From Nectonema munidae (Eukaryota > Nematomorpha > Nectonematoida > Nectonematidae), in contig JAUIRK010000196.1 in assembly GCA_030549495.1 (NCBI GenBank), forward strand, positions 124,001 through 188,000: DNA of 64,000 nucleotides. The letters run 5' to 3'. A program made the translations under genes and the position numbers. The notes beneath the pieces were generated by a model. The model searched no databases. It was given only the letters and a program-made list of their open reading frames with translations, and was not told the DNA's origin. This document shows positions 1 to 10,560 of the stretch, one piece after another (the stretch's first letter is position 1; every line of letters starts with the position of its first letter).

Positions 1-534
1 AAAACAAACAGAAAGAATGGAAAACACGATAGAAAAAAATTGTAACAAATATCATAAAGATATAATAAAAGGATTTTTTCCGATTGCAAAAAAATTTGAA
101 GACTGTTCTTATGGAATTTTTTACCAATAGATCGTACTACGCGTTTTGTGAAAATTGTCGTCCTGCGAGGGTTAACGAAAATAGATTTATTGGAAAATCA
201 AAATGTTATGGGCCAATAAAAGAAAAGTTATAGAGATTAAGATGATAAGTGTAAAAGTTTGCGTATTTTCAAATCAAACCTCATTCATAATTTTGAAAAC
301 GAATCAAAGAGGTTTTTTTTATGCTTAATTTCGTTTACGACAAAAAGGTGAAAAAACTTTTAACAAATATACTAAATTTCATATTCAAAAAGTGTTTTAT
401 ACTTAAGATGTTTTAAATAAGTGGCATAACAGTTAATAGAGTATCGTTATGATTGGCAAAATTAAGCTAGCGGCTATTTATGAGATAGGGCAGATGGGTA
501 AGCTTTGCCCCTTCCCAAATAGCGGTTCTATAGA
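1..534. other. Unassigned AT-rich DNA
   Basis: No gene-like frame, RNA gene or clear repeat boundary was found. The short frame starting near 449 runs into the inverted word repeat and is not coding. Confidence 0.6.
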
Positions 535-1062
535 TAATTGGTCTGACGAAGATTCATGTAATACCAATTGGGCCAATGCAAATTCGTCGAAAACCAGCTC
601 ATTAAAAGATATGATTAGTCAAACGACAATTGGTCTAATACCTCCTTTATAACTTATTAAACCAACTTTTTTTTAACTTCGTTTTCCAAAAAAATAAATT
701 TTTAATTGCATAAAAATCTTGTATAAAAAAGATTTTAGAAATAAATTTTTCTCATTTTTTTAAATAAAATGCGTGTAGAAAATAAGCCTGAAAAATATTA
801 TGAAAAACTAGAATTTATAAAATAATAAGAAAAAATAGACTAGTAAATCTATTTATAGACAAAATTCTTATGTAATTAACGGAAAATAATATAAACTTTC
901 GAAAAAATTATTCATAAGATAAAAAATAAGTTATGAAGTTATAAATTATAGTGAAAATATATTAAAAAATGGCAAAAATGAGTTGTAACGTGTCTTTGGA
1001 CGAATGGTCTATTAGACAAATTTGCATTGGACCAATTAGTTTTGGGCCGATCAGCGTTAGAC
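535..1062. repeat. Inverted 'word' repeat element
   Basis: Two arms of about 60 bp in inverse orientation, 539-596 and the complement of about 1000-1062. Both read ATTGGTCTRACG, then CCAATTGGNCCAATGCAA or close variants, then ATTYGTC. The spacer is AT-rich with no coding. Each arm is itself made of short near-palindromic words (TTGGTC, TTGGGCCAA). Probably a foldback or non-autonomous element. Confidence 0.5.
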
Positions 1063-1539
1063 CAATCATATAAAATCTCCTCTCCCCAAATGCATAAATA
1101 TATATTTGTTCCAAAACTATAAAGAAATAAAGTTTTATTTGCATAAAAATGTAAAAAATGTTCCCTTAGTAAATTTAAACAAGTCTTTCTTTGATTCATT
1201 TTTAGACATTACAGGCCCTTGACTTCCTTCTTGTTCATGAGAGTATACTGTGATTGCTGCTTTGGAAGCTTGTTTGTACACATCTTTCTGAATATTGACA
1301 ATGATAAGGCCATTCGGGTACTTTCATTGGTTCATTAATAATTTTTTTTTGAACAAATCATAAAGTGTATGTTAAAGGTGCGGTTCATATGTATTATTAC
1401 CATAACAATCAACTAGATCTAGCAAAGTATGACCCGTGTGATTGATCAAATGTGTTCTTCGAAAGCTAAGGTAATTATCACCGCACGTAGTTCAACATAA
1501 AGTTTTCTTTCAGCAATATTATTTGAACATGTATATATA
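1063..1539. other. Unassigned AT-rich DNA
   Basis: No supported gene or repeat. Confidence 0.5.
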
Positions 1540-2395
1540 AATGTCTAAATAATCATTTCACTAAAAGGATAGCATACTGATCGTTTTCGTGACCGGGCAT
1601 AAGCATTTGGATGAACACAACAGATATTTAGGAGAATGGACATTTCACTGAAAATGTACTTACAATTTGAAAATGATTGTAGACGTTGTTTTACTTTCAG
1701 TAAGCTTGTGTTCAATACAAATCTGCAGCCTAATTTTTTATTTTCTTTTTCTATCCTTAACTTCTATACACGAATTATGTGATTAAAATAACTTATCTAC
1801 TCGAAGAAACATTGCCAAAAGTGTTTTGATATGACTTGATTGATTGTGATTACAAATCTACAGCGTAGTTTTTGTATCTTTTATTATACTTAACTACTAT
1901 ACACAAATTATGTTATGAATAATTTTATCTACTATAGAAGTTACATGACAAAGGGTTCAGTGTCGGTTTTTTATCCTGGTTTTCTTCCTCTGAAGAATTC
2001 AAAAGTTTTTATGGTTAGGTAGTGCTCTGGCGATTCGATTCTAACCTTGTTGGTAAGCTATATCACTAAACATTGATCGTTTCCCAAATTGCGTTCGCGT
2101 TAGAATTGTATCGTTCACTCAGCTGTATTTATATATTTGTAACATACATTCTTGTAAAATTATATATAACACGGTATAGCTATGCAGCATCAAGGGCCGG
2201 TAGGCGTTTAGTGGGATGGAAAGTCTAGGTAAACCTGGACTCAGCCTTCCGGGCGGGCCACGATATCCGAAAGGAAATGTGCGACGTCACAAACAATACT
2301 TACTTACTTACTAAATGGTTCATTCGGTCAGACGTCCGTTTGGTAAAATTTTTATACGTGCATTCGGCCAAATATACGGGTACCGTCGTTTTATG
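1540..2395 (-). repeat. Composite repeat, copy 1
   Basis: Minus-strand copy of the family also found at 6473-10560. Read on the minus strand it begins near 2395 with GGTACCCGTATATTTGG, has two tandem ~120-bp units (1843-1958 and 1700-1838; each with a TAACTTCGAGTAGATAAG-like core or a decayed form of it), then a linker, then a terminal stretch ending in CATTTGG-type words near 1540. No coding capacity. Confidence 0.5.
2173..2318. repeat. GC-rich short element with (ACTT)n tail
   Basis: An unusually GC-rich block containing a GTCTAGGT/ACCTGGAC hairpin and ending in a run of ACTT units. The tetranucleotide tail suggests a LINE-mobilised SINE or the 3' end of a LINE. No A or B box was recognised. 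Confidence 0.35.
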
Positions 2396-2826
2396 GTAGG
2401 CAAAACAATATATATAACAACTTTTCCTTTTGACGCAACTAATTGCAACTGGGATAAAATATGACGCAAACTTTTAAATCATAAACTTTTAACTTTAATT
2501 CCGAACCAACAAAGTTATTAAACTCCAACAATGTAGGCTTCAAACATTTTAAAATTATTATAACGTTTCCCTCTTGCCTTTGTAGACCAGTATTTTGAAG
2601 ATTAATCATCTGCTTCTTTTTCAATGGAATTTATATATTTTAAGCAGATTTAGTTTGAAATTCATATTCATTCTCATTTTTCATTTTGATGATATATTGT
2701 ATGATTTCGCTAAACCCAAGATTCGCAAAGTAAAGTTACTTTGATCGTCATTTTGTGTTAATGAAAAAGTAATAAAACAAATCCCTTTTCTTTTTTTCAA
2801 AATCTTATTTCTCAGTTTTAATTTTT
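2396..2826. other. Unassigned AT-rich DNA
   Basis: No supported feature. Confidence 0.5.
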
Positions 2827-2895
2827 TTCCTACCCAAAGTGGGCCCCGCGCAATCCATTTTGCATAGGGCCCCGCGAAAACTAGGGCCGGCCCTG
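2827..2895. mobile_element. hAT-type terminal fragment
   Basis: Complement begins CAGGGCCGGCCCTAG and continues with GC-rich GGGCCC words, the form of a hAT-family end. The opposite end was not found, so this is a truncated copy. Confidence 0.45.
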
Positions 2896-3706
2896 ACCAT
2901 TAGCACGTTTTGAATACGTTGCCAAACTCGAAACATGGTGATATGCTTTGCTGCATTTTATTCTCTACTTCAAGTTCTTATTTGTCTTTGAATGTTTTTT
3001 AATTTATAACTCTCATCATCTATTTTTGACTTCATATTCATCATCACACAATTTGATATTGTTTGAAGAAGTCCAACTTTTAATCAATTCACTTTTTCTT
3101 CACATTTTACGCTTTTGTTTTTAACTTGTTTTATATTTTCAACTTTGTCTAGTAAGCCAATTTGATAGGATCAAACTATTTTTCTTTGATCCATAAAATA
3201 AAGGGAATATTACTTGAATTTAATTTTTTTTGATATGAGAAAAATATGAGAGTCTTTTTTCACATTGGTTTCCAAAAGTTATATTATTTGCCTGTTCTCA
3301 GCTTTCATTTTTTTTATAACATTTACCCGTGAATTTAAGACAAGCTCTTAGAAAAAACGACATACATGTTCCCATTTTTCTAGTCTTCAAAGTGGATGAT
3401 TTTAATTAAGTTATCTATCTGATAATTTATTCTGTCTTATATACATTGTTCTGTTTGATTAACCATATTCCATATCCTAAAATCTTTCTCAAAGTTGCTA
3501 AGTTCAAAAGGAATTTAATTGCGGACTAAATTGCTCATATGCGCGAAAGATTTTCTTATAGTCTACATCAAACTTTATATTTAAAATATTATCTTAAATT
3601 ATTTAATCTATAAAAAATAAAATTATGTATAATCACCTAAGAAATTTAATTTAGTAAGAATATTTATTTTATTTTTAGTAACTAAAGTTCCCATTTTTAA
3701 GTTAAG
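2896..3706. other. Unassigned AT-rich DNA
   Basis: T-rich on the plus strand. No gene or repeat recognised. Confidence 0.5.
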
Positions 3707-3830
3707 ATTCACCAAGTTAAAATAAAATTTATTCAAAAAATAAAAATAAACTTCGAGATATTTTAGCAACTTTTTAACAGCCCTTATATTTTGAAGTACC
3801 AAATACCTTAATCATAAAAATAGACTAACA
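3707..3830 (+). repeat. Interspersed repeat, copy A
   Basis: Starts AGATTCACCAAGTTAA and continues through GCAACTTTTTAACAGC. The same ~125-bp sequence recurs at 5449-5575 with moderate divergence. No coding or TIRs seen. Confidence 0.6.
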
Positions 3831-4058
3831 AAAGGCCTAACGCTCCCCATATGCTCGTTTGTGTCCCACTAGTAGCCCCTTCCCTCTCTCTACTCGAAAG
3901 AGATAACTGTTACGCGCCTGGTACCAACCAATGCATAGTTTGATGCTACAGGGTATCTTGCATGAAAGAAAGTATATCTAAATGATAAAATAAATCTATT
4001 TTAAACTTTTTTCACGCTTACAATGAAATAAAAATATTCTCTAGTGCTTTCATAAAAT

Positions 4059-4740
4059 ATATACCATTTTTACCTTAAGTTCGTCCTTTTTCACTTTAAG
4101 TTTGGCCTTTTTCACTAAGTTTGTACTGTTTCACTTTAAATTCGCGCTATTTTGTATTATTTCATATGTTAATAATGCAAACCATCTTAATATAAAAGAG
4201 AAATATCTTATTTCAGCTTCAAACTAAAAAATGTTATTTTTTATATAAATAAATATCATTATAACAAAAACTCCTTAAATGTAATAAAAAATTAAAATTT
4301 TTTAAATTAATTTGAAATTTAAAAAGCTAACTTTTTTAATAGTTATAAAATAGGAGCCTAGATAAAAAAAATTTTAATTATGAAATTTTGAATATTAAAT
4401 TCTAAAAATATAGACAGAAAACTTTTTAATATACCATTTTTACTTTAAGTTCGTCCTTTTTCACTTTAAGTTCGTCCTTTTTTCACTTTAAGTTCGTCTT
4501 TTTTTACTTTAGGACAAACTTAAAGTAAAAAAGGATGAATTTAAAGTAAAAATGGTTTATTTAAAAAAAAATAAAAAATTTTAATAGAAATGATAAAAGA
4601 AATTCTAAAAAATGGTAAAGTAAAAATAAAAAACAATCTTAGAGTAAAAAAGATAAAACTTAAGGTGAAAAAGGACGAACTTAAAGTGAAAAAGGCCAAA
4701 CTTAAAGTGAAAAAGGACGAACTTAAAGTAAAAATATTAT
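4059..4740. repeat. Nested palindrome of 21-bp units
   Basis: The left arm (about 4061-4150) repeats a ~21-bp unit with core CTTTAAGTTCGTCC. The right arm (about 4636-4740) is its inverse. In both arms the second unit carries the same variant, GTTTGGCC, so the arms correspond unit by unit. A smaller palindrome of the same units (4430-4558, ends ATACCATTTTTACTTTAAG and its inverse) sits in the middle. Between the arms is AT-rich filler. Confidence 0.7.
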
Positions 4741-4839
4741 ATTAACTCTCGATGTTTCTGTGAATTCTTTCAAGTTTGTGTACGAAAGCAACTATAACGA
4801 AAGAAGTTTATGTATAATTTCAAACAAGTAGAAATTATA

Positions 4840-4935
4840 AGTAGATCTGAAAAAAATCTAAGATCAGTGATATAGTCGCTCTAGTTCGATTCCAGGTGAT
4901 AGCATCTCCTTGGATGTGATATCGACAATAGGGGA
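4840..4935 (+). repeat. Degenerate tRNA-derived SINE, family 2
   Basis: Has a B-box-like AGTTCGATTCC and a downstream CTTGGATGTGATA string shared with 44955-45045, where an A-box-like TGGCTTAGTGGT is kept. Together they suggest a second tRNA-derived SINE family. Confidence 0.35.
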
Positions 4936-5448
4936 AAGTCTAAAGTATAATAATCTTTGTTGTACATACTATTTATCAATCTTGAAAAAGTTTTATTAGT
5001 TAAATTGTATAATGAAATATTTATTATTAAAGATTTTTAATTTCGATGAAGTTGTTCTAAAAATTAGCCGTAGACGTATTTCACTTTGCAAGATATTTAA
5101 CGCTCCTTCTGAAATATTGCTCAAATACAAATTTCTATAGCAAGTTGTTGTATAAGGGTTCGTGAAACTTGAAAAAATCAAACTTGAGTAATAATTTCGA
5201 AAAAAAGTGAATTTTGAGTTTCACTGGACTTTTATACTTTGATCGGTTAAAGACGAGAGTGGACTATTCTCGCCTTCAAAAAAATCAAATCATTTTTCTG
5301 CTTTACATTTGAATTCATCTGATTTATTCTTTTCGTATATTTTATTTAATAATATAATGAATGTATTTATAGCATTTTAGTACTATTTTGTCTTTTTGCA
5401 ATTTTATTTCGTATTTTGCAAAGAGAAAATATCATTGCTCCCTTAAGA

Positions 5449-5575
5449 TTCACCAAGTTAATAAAATTTATTCAAAAATTACAAATATTTTTGAAACATT
5501 TTTCGATATATTTTCGCAACTTTTTACAGCACTTATTTTTTGACGTACAAAATCCCTAATCCCAAAATAGAACTA
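5449..5575 (+). repeat. Interspersed repeat, copy B
   Basis: Diverged copy of 3707-3830, same orientation. A TTAA-type MITE starts immediately after it. Confidence 0.6.
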
Positions 5576-5700
5576 TTCAACACTTCCAAGCACAACCATG
5601 TTCACCAGTGCCTCACAAAATAAAAATCGTTTTCTCGCTTCTCGTTGAAAAAGAAAATCAGAAGTTTGAATGTGGAAAACGAATGCCCGAAAAGCGTTAA
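5576..5700. mobile_element. piggyBac-like MITE
   Basis: Left end TTCAACACTTCCAAGCACAA, right end GCCCGAAAAGCGTTAA. The interior resembles the subfamily at 60592-60723. The left TTAA has decayed to TTCA. Confidence 0.45.
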
Positions 5701-6280
5701 ATCGTTTAACTTGGAAAAATGATCAAAAATTTAATATAATTGAATTGAATGACATTTTTAATAAATTTAGTAATAATGCGACAAATTTTTTACACCACAA
5801 AAGTACATTTGATATTTTGAGCAAATGAATTTCATTTACGCTTAGATCCAGAATATAAGCACATTTCCCAAGCAAATTATAGAATGATAGGAATATCAAA
5901 AGTTTGATTGGTTTTCGCATATAAGTGTACTTTTGTTAATGAAACTTGCGAAAATGATTAATACAAGTAGAAAAGCTGCAATCAATTCCTTTTGGATTTA
6001 ACTTTGAGTATCGAAAACATATATCTGATTGAGTTCAAGTCGTATTATGCTTTCTTTGATAACAACACCTTCATTTTATTAATTGCAAAAAGACGTGTTT
6101 TGGGCATATAGAAAATTTTGAATACAACAAAACAGTGTGTTTGTAGTTTAGATGAACCCTATACATTTTAATTGTTTGCAAGGATCATTTTGCTTCTCTG
6201 CTTGACAGCTTCAAGGCAAAAATATTCACTGTTAAAATATAGCATTTAAGATTTCGTTTCCTATGTTTACATATTCCTAA
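5701..6280. other. Unassigned AT-rich DNA
   Basis: No supported gene or repeat. Confidence 0.5.
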
Positions 6281-6440
6281 GGGCGTGAGTATGGTTGGTT
6301 AGATGCCGGATTCGATAACTCAAGGTCTTGGGTTCGATCCTACATCAAGCTTGCTTTCCTCATAGTTCGATACAAGCGGCGAAATTGTGCCTTTTCGATG
6401 AAACACTCTACGTTACCATTAACATTACTATTACCATTAT
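6281..6440 (+). repeat. tRNA-derived SINE, copy 1
   Basis: Head GGGCGTGAGTATGGTTGG, B box GGTTCGATCC at 6331-6340, and a shared body ending in GCCTTTTCGATGAAACACTC and an ACCATTA-rich tail. Copies at 12572-12722 (+) and 34643-34790 (-). The tRNA-unrelated body rules out a functional tRNA gene. Confidence 0.75.
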
Positions 6441-7108
6441 AAAAAGATCAATTTATTTACTCTATATTGGAGGGTACCCGGACATTTGGAAGATAGATAT
6501 TTGGTCAAATGGGCATTTAGCCAATGGGCATTTGGCCGAACAAAATTTTTATCAAATGAACATTTGATGGGCGGGTATTTCACAGAAAATCTAATACAAT
6601 TGCGCATTTTTTTCAGACTTCTGCAAACAATAAAATAATATTGTTCTATTGTTAAAACACTAAAACTCAATAAAATATAATAAAATCATAGTTATGCCAT
6701 AAATATAAAGTGACGTGTAAAAATTTTCGGCCACAACTAAAAAGTACTTTATTTTTGTTTAATTTAAAAATTTTTTTGTTGGAATTAAATGAAGGAACAT
6801 ATAAGTACTAATTTTTAAATTAGTAAAAATAAAATTTGATTCTTTTTATATTCATAGAATAAATTGATTACATAGTTTACTTAATAAAAATGGCTTTATT
6901 CGTATAAATATTTTTTATTTTTTATAAAAAAATTCTTTATTTCTTAGTAATACAGTTTTGACAAATTTCTGTTTTAATATTTCTTTGTTGAGTTTTTGGA
7001 TTTGAACATTTTTGCCTTAAATATCATTAGAGTGAAGACCTTAAGTCGTATCTCTGTTAATAAATAGAAGTCAACCAGTTCTAGCAAAATTGTTTTGATT
7101 ATCTAAAA

Positions 7109-7411
7109 CAGGTATCGCCAAAGTGGTTGATATCGATACCCTGGGGTCGATCAGACTTTCCTAGTTGTTGATTATAACATAGAGGTTGAAAGGGAATCGG
7201 TTATGTTAGGGAGAATTGATTAAATTTCTAGGCAGAAAAAAATCAAGATAGTGATCATGAAAGTTATGCATTTGTATAGAAACGAATAATAATATATTAT
7301 TTTAAAGGTAAATTTTCGTGTATTTTTGCTTATCATCAGAAATGCAAAAAATAGAGGAAAAAATGAATAATCTACGAAGGGGTCGTGTGTTAAAAACCTT
7401 GAGGAACCCTG
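7109..7411. mobile_element. Non-autonomous hAT element
   Basis: 303 bp from CAGGTATCGCCAAAGTGG to AACCTTGAGGAACCCTG, flanked by 8-bp direct repeats ATCTAAAA and ATCAAAAA (one mismatch), as expected for hAT insertion. No coding inside. Confidence 0.65.
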
Positions 7412-7912
7412 ATCAAAAAGTAGTATTTCTAGAAATTTATTGAAATTTAAAGCACAAGAACTATTGCAAATAAGGTAAAACCCCGTATTTCCAAAAAAAT
7501 TTATTTAAAAAATTTACACAAATATTAATAACATCCAAATAATTCCCAATTTGTCTGCAAATTGCAATAATTAATCATGAAATATTTCAATATAAACAAA
7601 AAAGGTATTCTTACAAAAAAAAATTGAAAAGTTGTATTGCAGCTAAAAACCCAGCCTTGCGAAACGTTCAATTATAAAAAGATTATTTTGGACAAAAGAA
7701 AAAGTACTTTAGAGTATTAAAAGCTATTTTCAGAGATGAAACAAAATTGTGTTTTGTTCTTATGGATGCAAATATGTTATAAGTCCTAAAGGAATGAGGT
7801 ATAACGAACGTTACTTCAAAAATATTTAATCATGAAAGATAAGATGATTTTATTCAAATGATTTATTTTAGAGTGCTGGAAGAAAACGTTTGCACGGCAC
7901 TGTATATATAAA

Positions 7913-8035
7913 AATAAAGTCATATCATCATAACACTTGGCAATATAACTTCGAGTAGATAAGTTTTTCATCAAATAATTTTTGAGTTATGAAAAGAAAA
8001 AGAAAACTAAAATTACAGTGAAGATTTGTAGTGAT
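7913..8035 (+). repeat. ~120-bp unit, left of LINE
   Basis: Starts near GTCATATCATCATAACACTT and contains TAACTTCGAGTAGATAAG. Partner of the unit at 10313-10440. Confidence 0.6.
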
Positions 8036-10312
8036 CATAATTTTCCATAATTTTCACACAAATCAATTTAACTCCAACACTTATTTCTTCTGCACAAAGA
8101 ATAACTCGAACCTATGTCAGCTACAACCCAACTCTTTTTCTAAATTATCTTTCATATCTCAAAGTCCATGAAAGTATTTTTTACCAATTTAACCGATTTT
8201 AACTCCACTTTTTGTGATATTGAAAAAACATTCAATTTGTTTTGTCCTTTTAGAACAAAGAAATCTTTTTCACGGCAAAAATCATTGATTGATAATGAAA
8301 TTATTCAACTTATCAACAGAAGAAACTTACTTTGGAATAAATTTAATTCTACCAAAAACCAGTACTTCTTTCTGCTTTTCAAAAAAACTCGCAAAAACTT
8401 TCCAACAAAATCAAATCTAAAAAAAGACTTCACAACTTGAACAAAATAAAAAATACTTGGAATAATTGCAAAAAATTCTGGGATGTTGTGAAAGAGATTG
8501 GCCCAACATTCAAAAAGGAAAAAGAAATTGAATTCAAAATTTTCCATGAGAATACATTCATCACTGACAAAAAGAAAGTTGCCAATTTATTCAACCAACA
8601 GTTCTTCATGTTTAGTCTTTCTAGTCTTAATTCGACGTCATCAATTACTCAAAATTATTCATCATTTTTAACGAACTCTATACACTCCCCACTTCTAATT
8701 CCGAGTTCAAGTTCGAACTAGTGACTTTTAAAACTTTCACAGAAATCATTCGTACTGCTAAAAGTAACAGTTTTCCTTACGACATTATCATCATGAGTAT
8801 TTTGAAAGATTGTTGCGAGTTCTTTTCTCCCATTCTTTCGCACTTCATTAACATATCTATGATCAATACTTACTTTCCTCCACCTCTGAAAATAGCCCGA
8901 GTTACTCCTCTTTACAAGAAAAATTCGAAGCAAGTTATCTCAAATTATCGCCCCATCGCAAACTTATCCTTCATTTTCAAAATTTTTGAAAAAGTTTTTC
9001 AAATTCAAATATTAAAGTATGTCGAGGATAATGCTCTAATCGACAACCAGCTGTACAGCTACAAGAAAAATACTTCCGCATCAAACTGCATAAAGCATAT
9101 CACCCAAAAAAATTTTGATAATCTAAACAATAACTCATTCATCCTCTTGACTTCATTCGACATATCCAAGGCCTTCGATAGTGTTGATTATGAAATTCTT
9201 CTTTCCAAACTCAAAGCCATGAATTTTGATCATAAGAGTTTACAACTTCTGAATTCATATTTGTCAAACAGATCATATTGCACACTGGTTGATGGTAGCA
9301 TGTCTGACTTTATTATCACGAAAAGGCCTACCACAGGGTTCCTTACTAAGCCCTCTTCTTTTTAATTTGTATATGAACGATCTCATCCAGTTTTCATATC
9401 ATCCTAATGAACTAATAATTCTATATGCTGATGACATTTTTACAGTTTCTTTTCATGCATCTCAGGAAACAATTATTGAAATCAACCAAGAAGTACAAAA
9501 CAAAATTAAAGACTGGTGCGAAATTAATGGTATGATTTTGAACATTTCTAAAACTAAAACTATTGGTTTCTCTCCTATTTTGAGAGGCCCCTCAAAAGCG
9601 TTACTCTATTCTCCTATTTGGACAACTCAATCAATTTGCTTGGATATCAACTTTGCTCTTCTTTCAACACACACTCTCACACTTTTCCAAACTTTTGAAT
9701 CGATCTAGTTTCATTCTTTCTGTTCTTATCCAACTTTCACTTTTTGTGTTCTAATGTCAAAAAAACTCTCGTTCATAGCTACATTTTAAGTAACTTTAAT
9801 TATGGTATTGAAACTTTTTACCCTCTTCTTCAAAAATGCGATATCAAAAAGTTCTCTTCATTAATTAATAATGCTATTAAGTTTATTTTCAATCTCAAGC
9901 ATTGCAAAGACCTTCAGATCAATCACTTTACTGATTCCAAAATCTTCCCAGGTGATTATTTCTCAACTATAAGTTCTTAATCACTGTTTTAAGAATATCA
10001 ACTCAAACCAAAAAACTGAATTTTGCTTGAACAAATTTTATAACCTTCCTACCTCAAAATCAAAAATCAAACTCTCAAAAAAACTGCACTTCCTGTGTTG
10101 CGTCCACTTTTAACAACCTTCCGAAAAGGCTCAGAAGTATAACTCAATTGTCTCTTTTCAAAAAGACACTATTTTGTCATCTTATTTCTCTTTCATAGAT
10201 TTCGACAAAAATAAATTAGTTTTGTCATATTTCTTTTTTGTTATTTTACAGTGTCTCACTATATTTGTTGCTTTTTGTTGAAGCAAATCTTAATTGAATA
10301 AATTGAATTGAA
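8036..10312 (+). mobile_element. 5'-truncated LINE with reverse transcriptase relic
   Basis: Frames at 8168-8440, 8437-8721, 8721-9365, 9289-9708 and 9744-9980 give consecutive parts of one non-LTR reverse transcriptase in three reading frames, so at least four frameshifts. Motifs: YKK...NYRPIANLSFIFKIFEK (fingers), FDISKAFDSV (catalytic Asp), KGLPQGSLLSPLLFNLYMNDL split at 20 residues as GLPQGSLLSPLLF and NLYMNDL, YADD at about 9421-9435, and a C-terminal thumb. No endonuclease domain is present, so the 5' part is lost. The 3' end is a short TTGAA/TTGAATTGAAT tail. Jockey/CR1-like by motif style; the clade is not certain. It lies between two repeat units and is dead. Confidence 0.85.
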
Positions 10313-10440
10313 TGTCATATCATAACACATTTGGAAATATAACTTCGAGTAGATAAGTTTATAATTTGTGTTTAGAATTTAAGAATAGAAAAAGAAAACA
10401 AAATTACGCCGTATTGAGCATAAGCTTGTAAATCGACTGG
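10313..10440 (+). repeat. ~120-bp unit, right of LINE
   Basis: Starts GTCATATCATAACACATTTG directly after the LINE tail and contains TAACTTCGAGTAGATAAG. Homologous to the left unit. Confidence 0.6.
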
Positions 10441-10560
10441 AAGTAAAGCAACGTGGACAAAAATTCTTAAAGTATTTTCGGTGAAATCTCTATTCGACCA
10501 AATGTCCACCGGCCAAATGCGTGTCTGCCAAATTTCTGATCATGCTATTGGGCCATATTG

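Larger units (their letters stand above)
6473..10560 (+). repeat. Composite repeat, copy 2, with nested insertions
   Basis: Begins with GGTACCCGGACATTTGG and alternating TTTGGCC/GGGCATTTG words (6473-6580) and ends near 10560 with ATTCGACCAAATGTCC and GGCCAAATGCG words. Inside are the two ~120-bp units (7913-8035 and 10313-10440), now split by a LINE, and a hAT MITE at 7109-7411. Same layout as 1540-2395 on the other strand. Whether all of 6473-7912 belongs to the family is uncertain. Confidence 0.45.

Noticed and set aside
449-652. 67-codon frame
   Set aside because: Runs through the inverted word repeat; composition and repetition explain it.
939-1199. Minus-strand frames overlapping the second arm of the word repeat
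   Set aside because: Same repeat words translated; not conserved protein.
4059-4740. CRISPR-like or satellite array
   Set aside because: Units are contiguous and arranged as inverted arms in a nuclear animal context.
6281-6360. Possible tRNA gene from the B box
   Set aside because: No complete cloverleaf; a conserved non-tRNA body follows, so it is a SINE.
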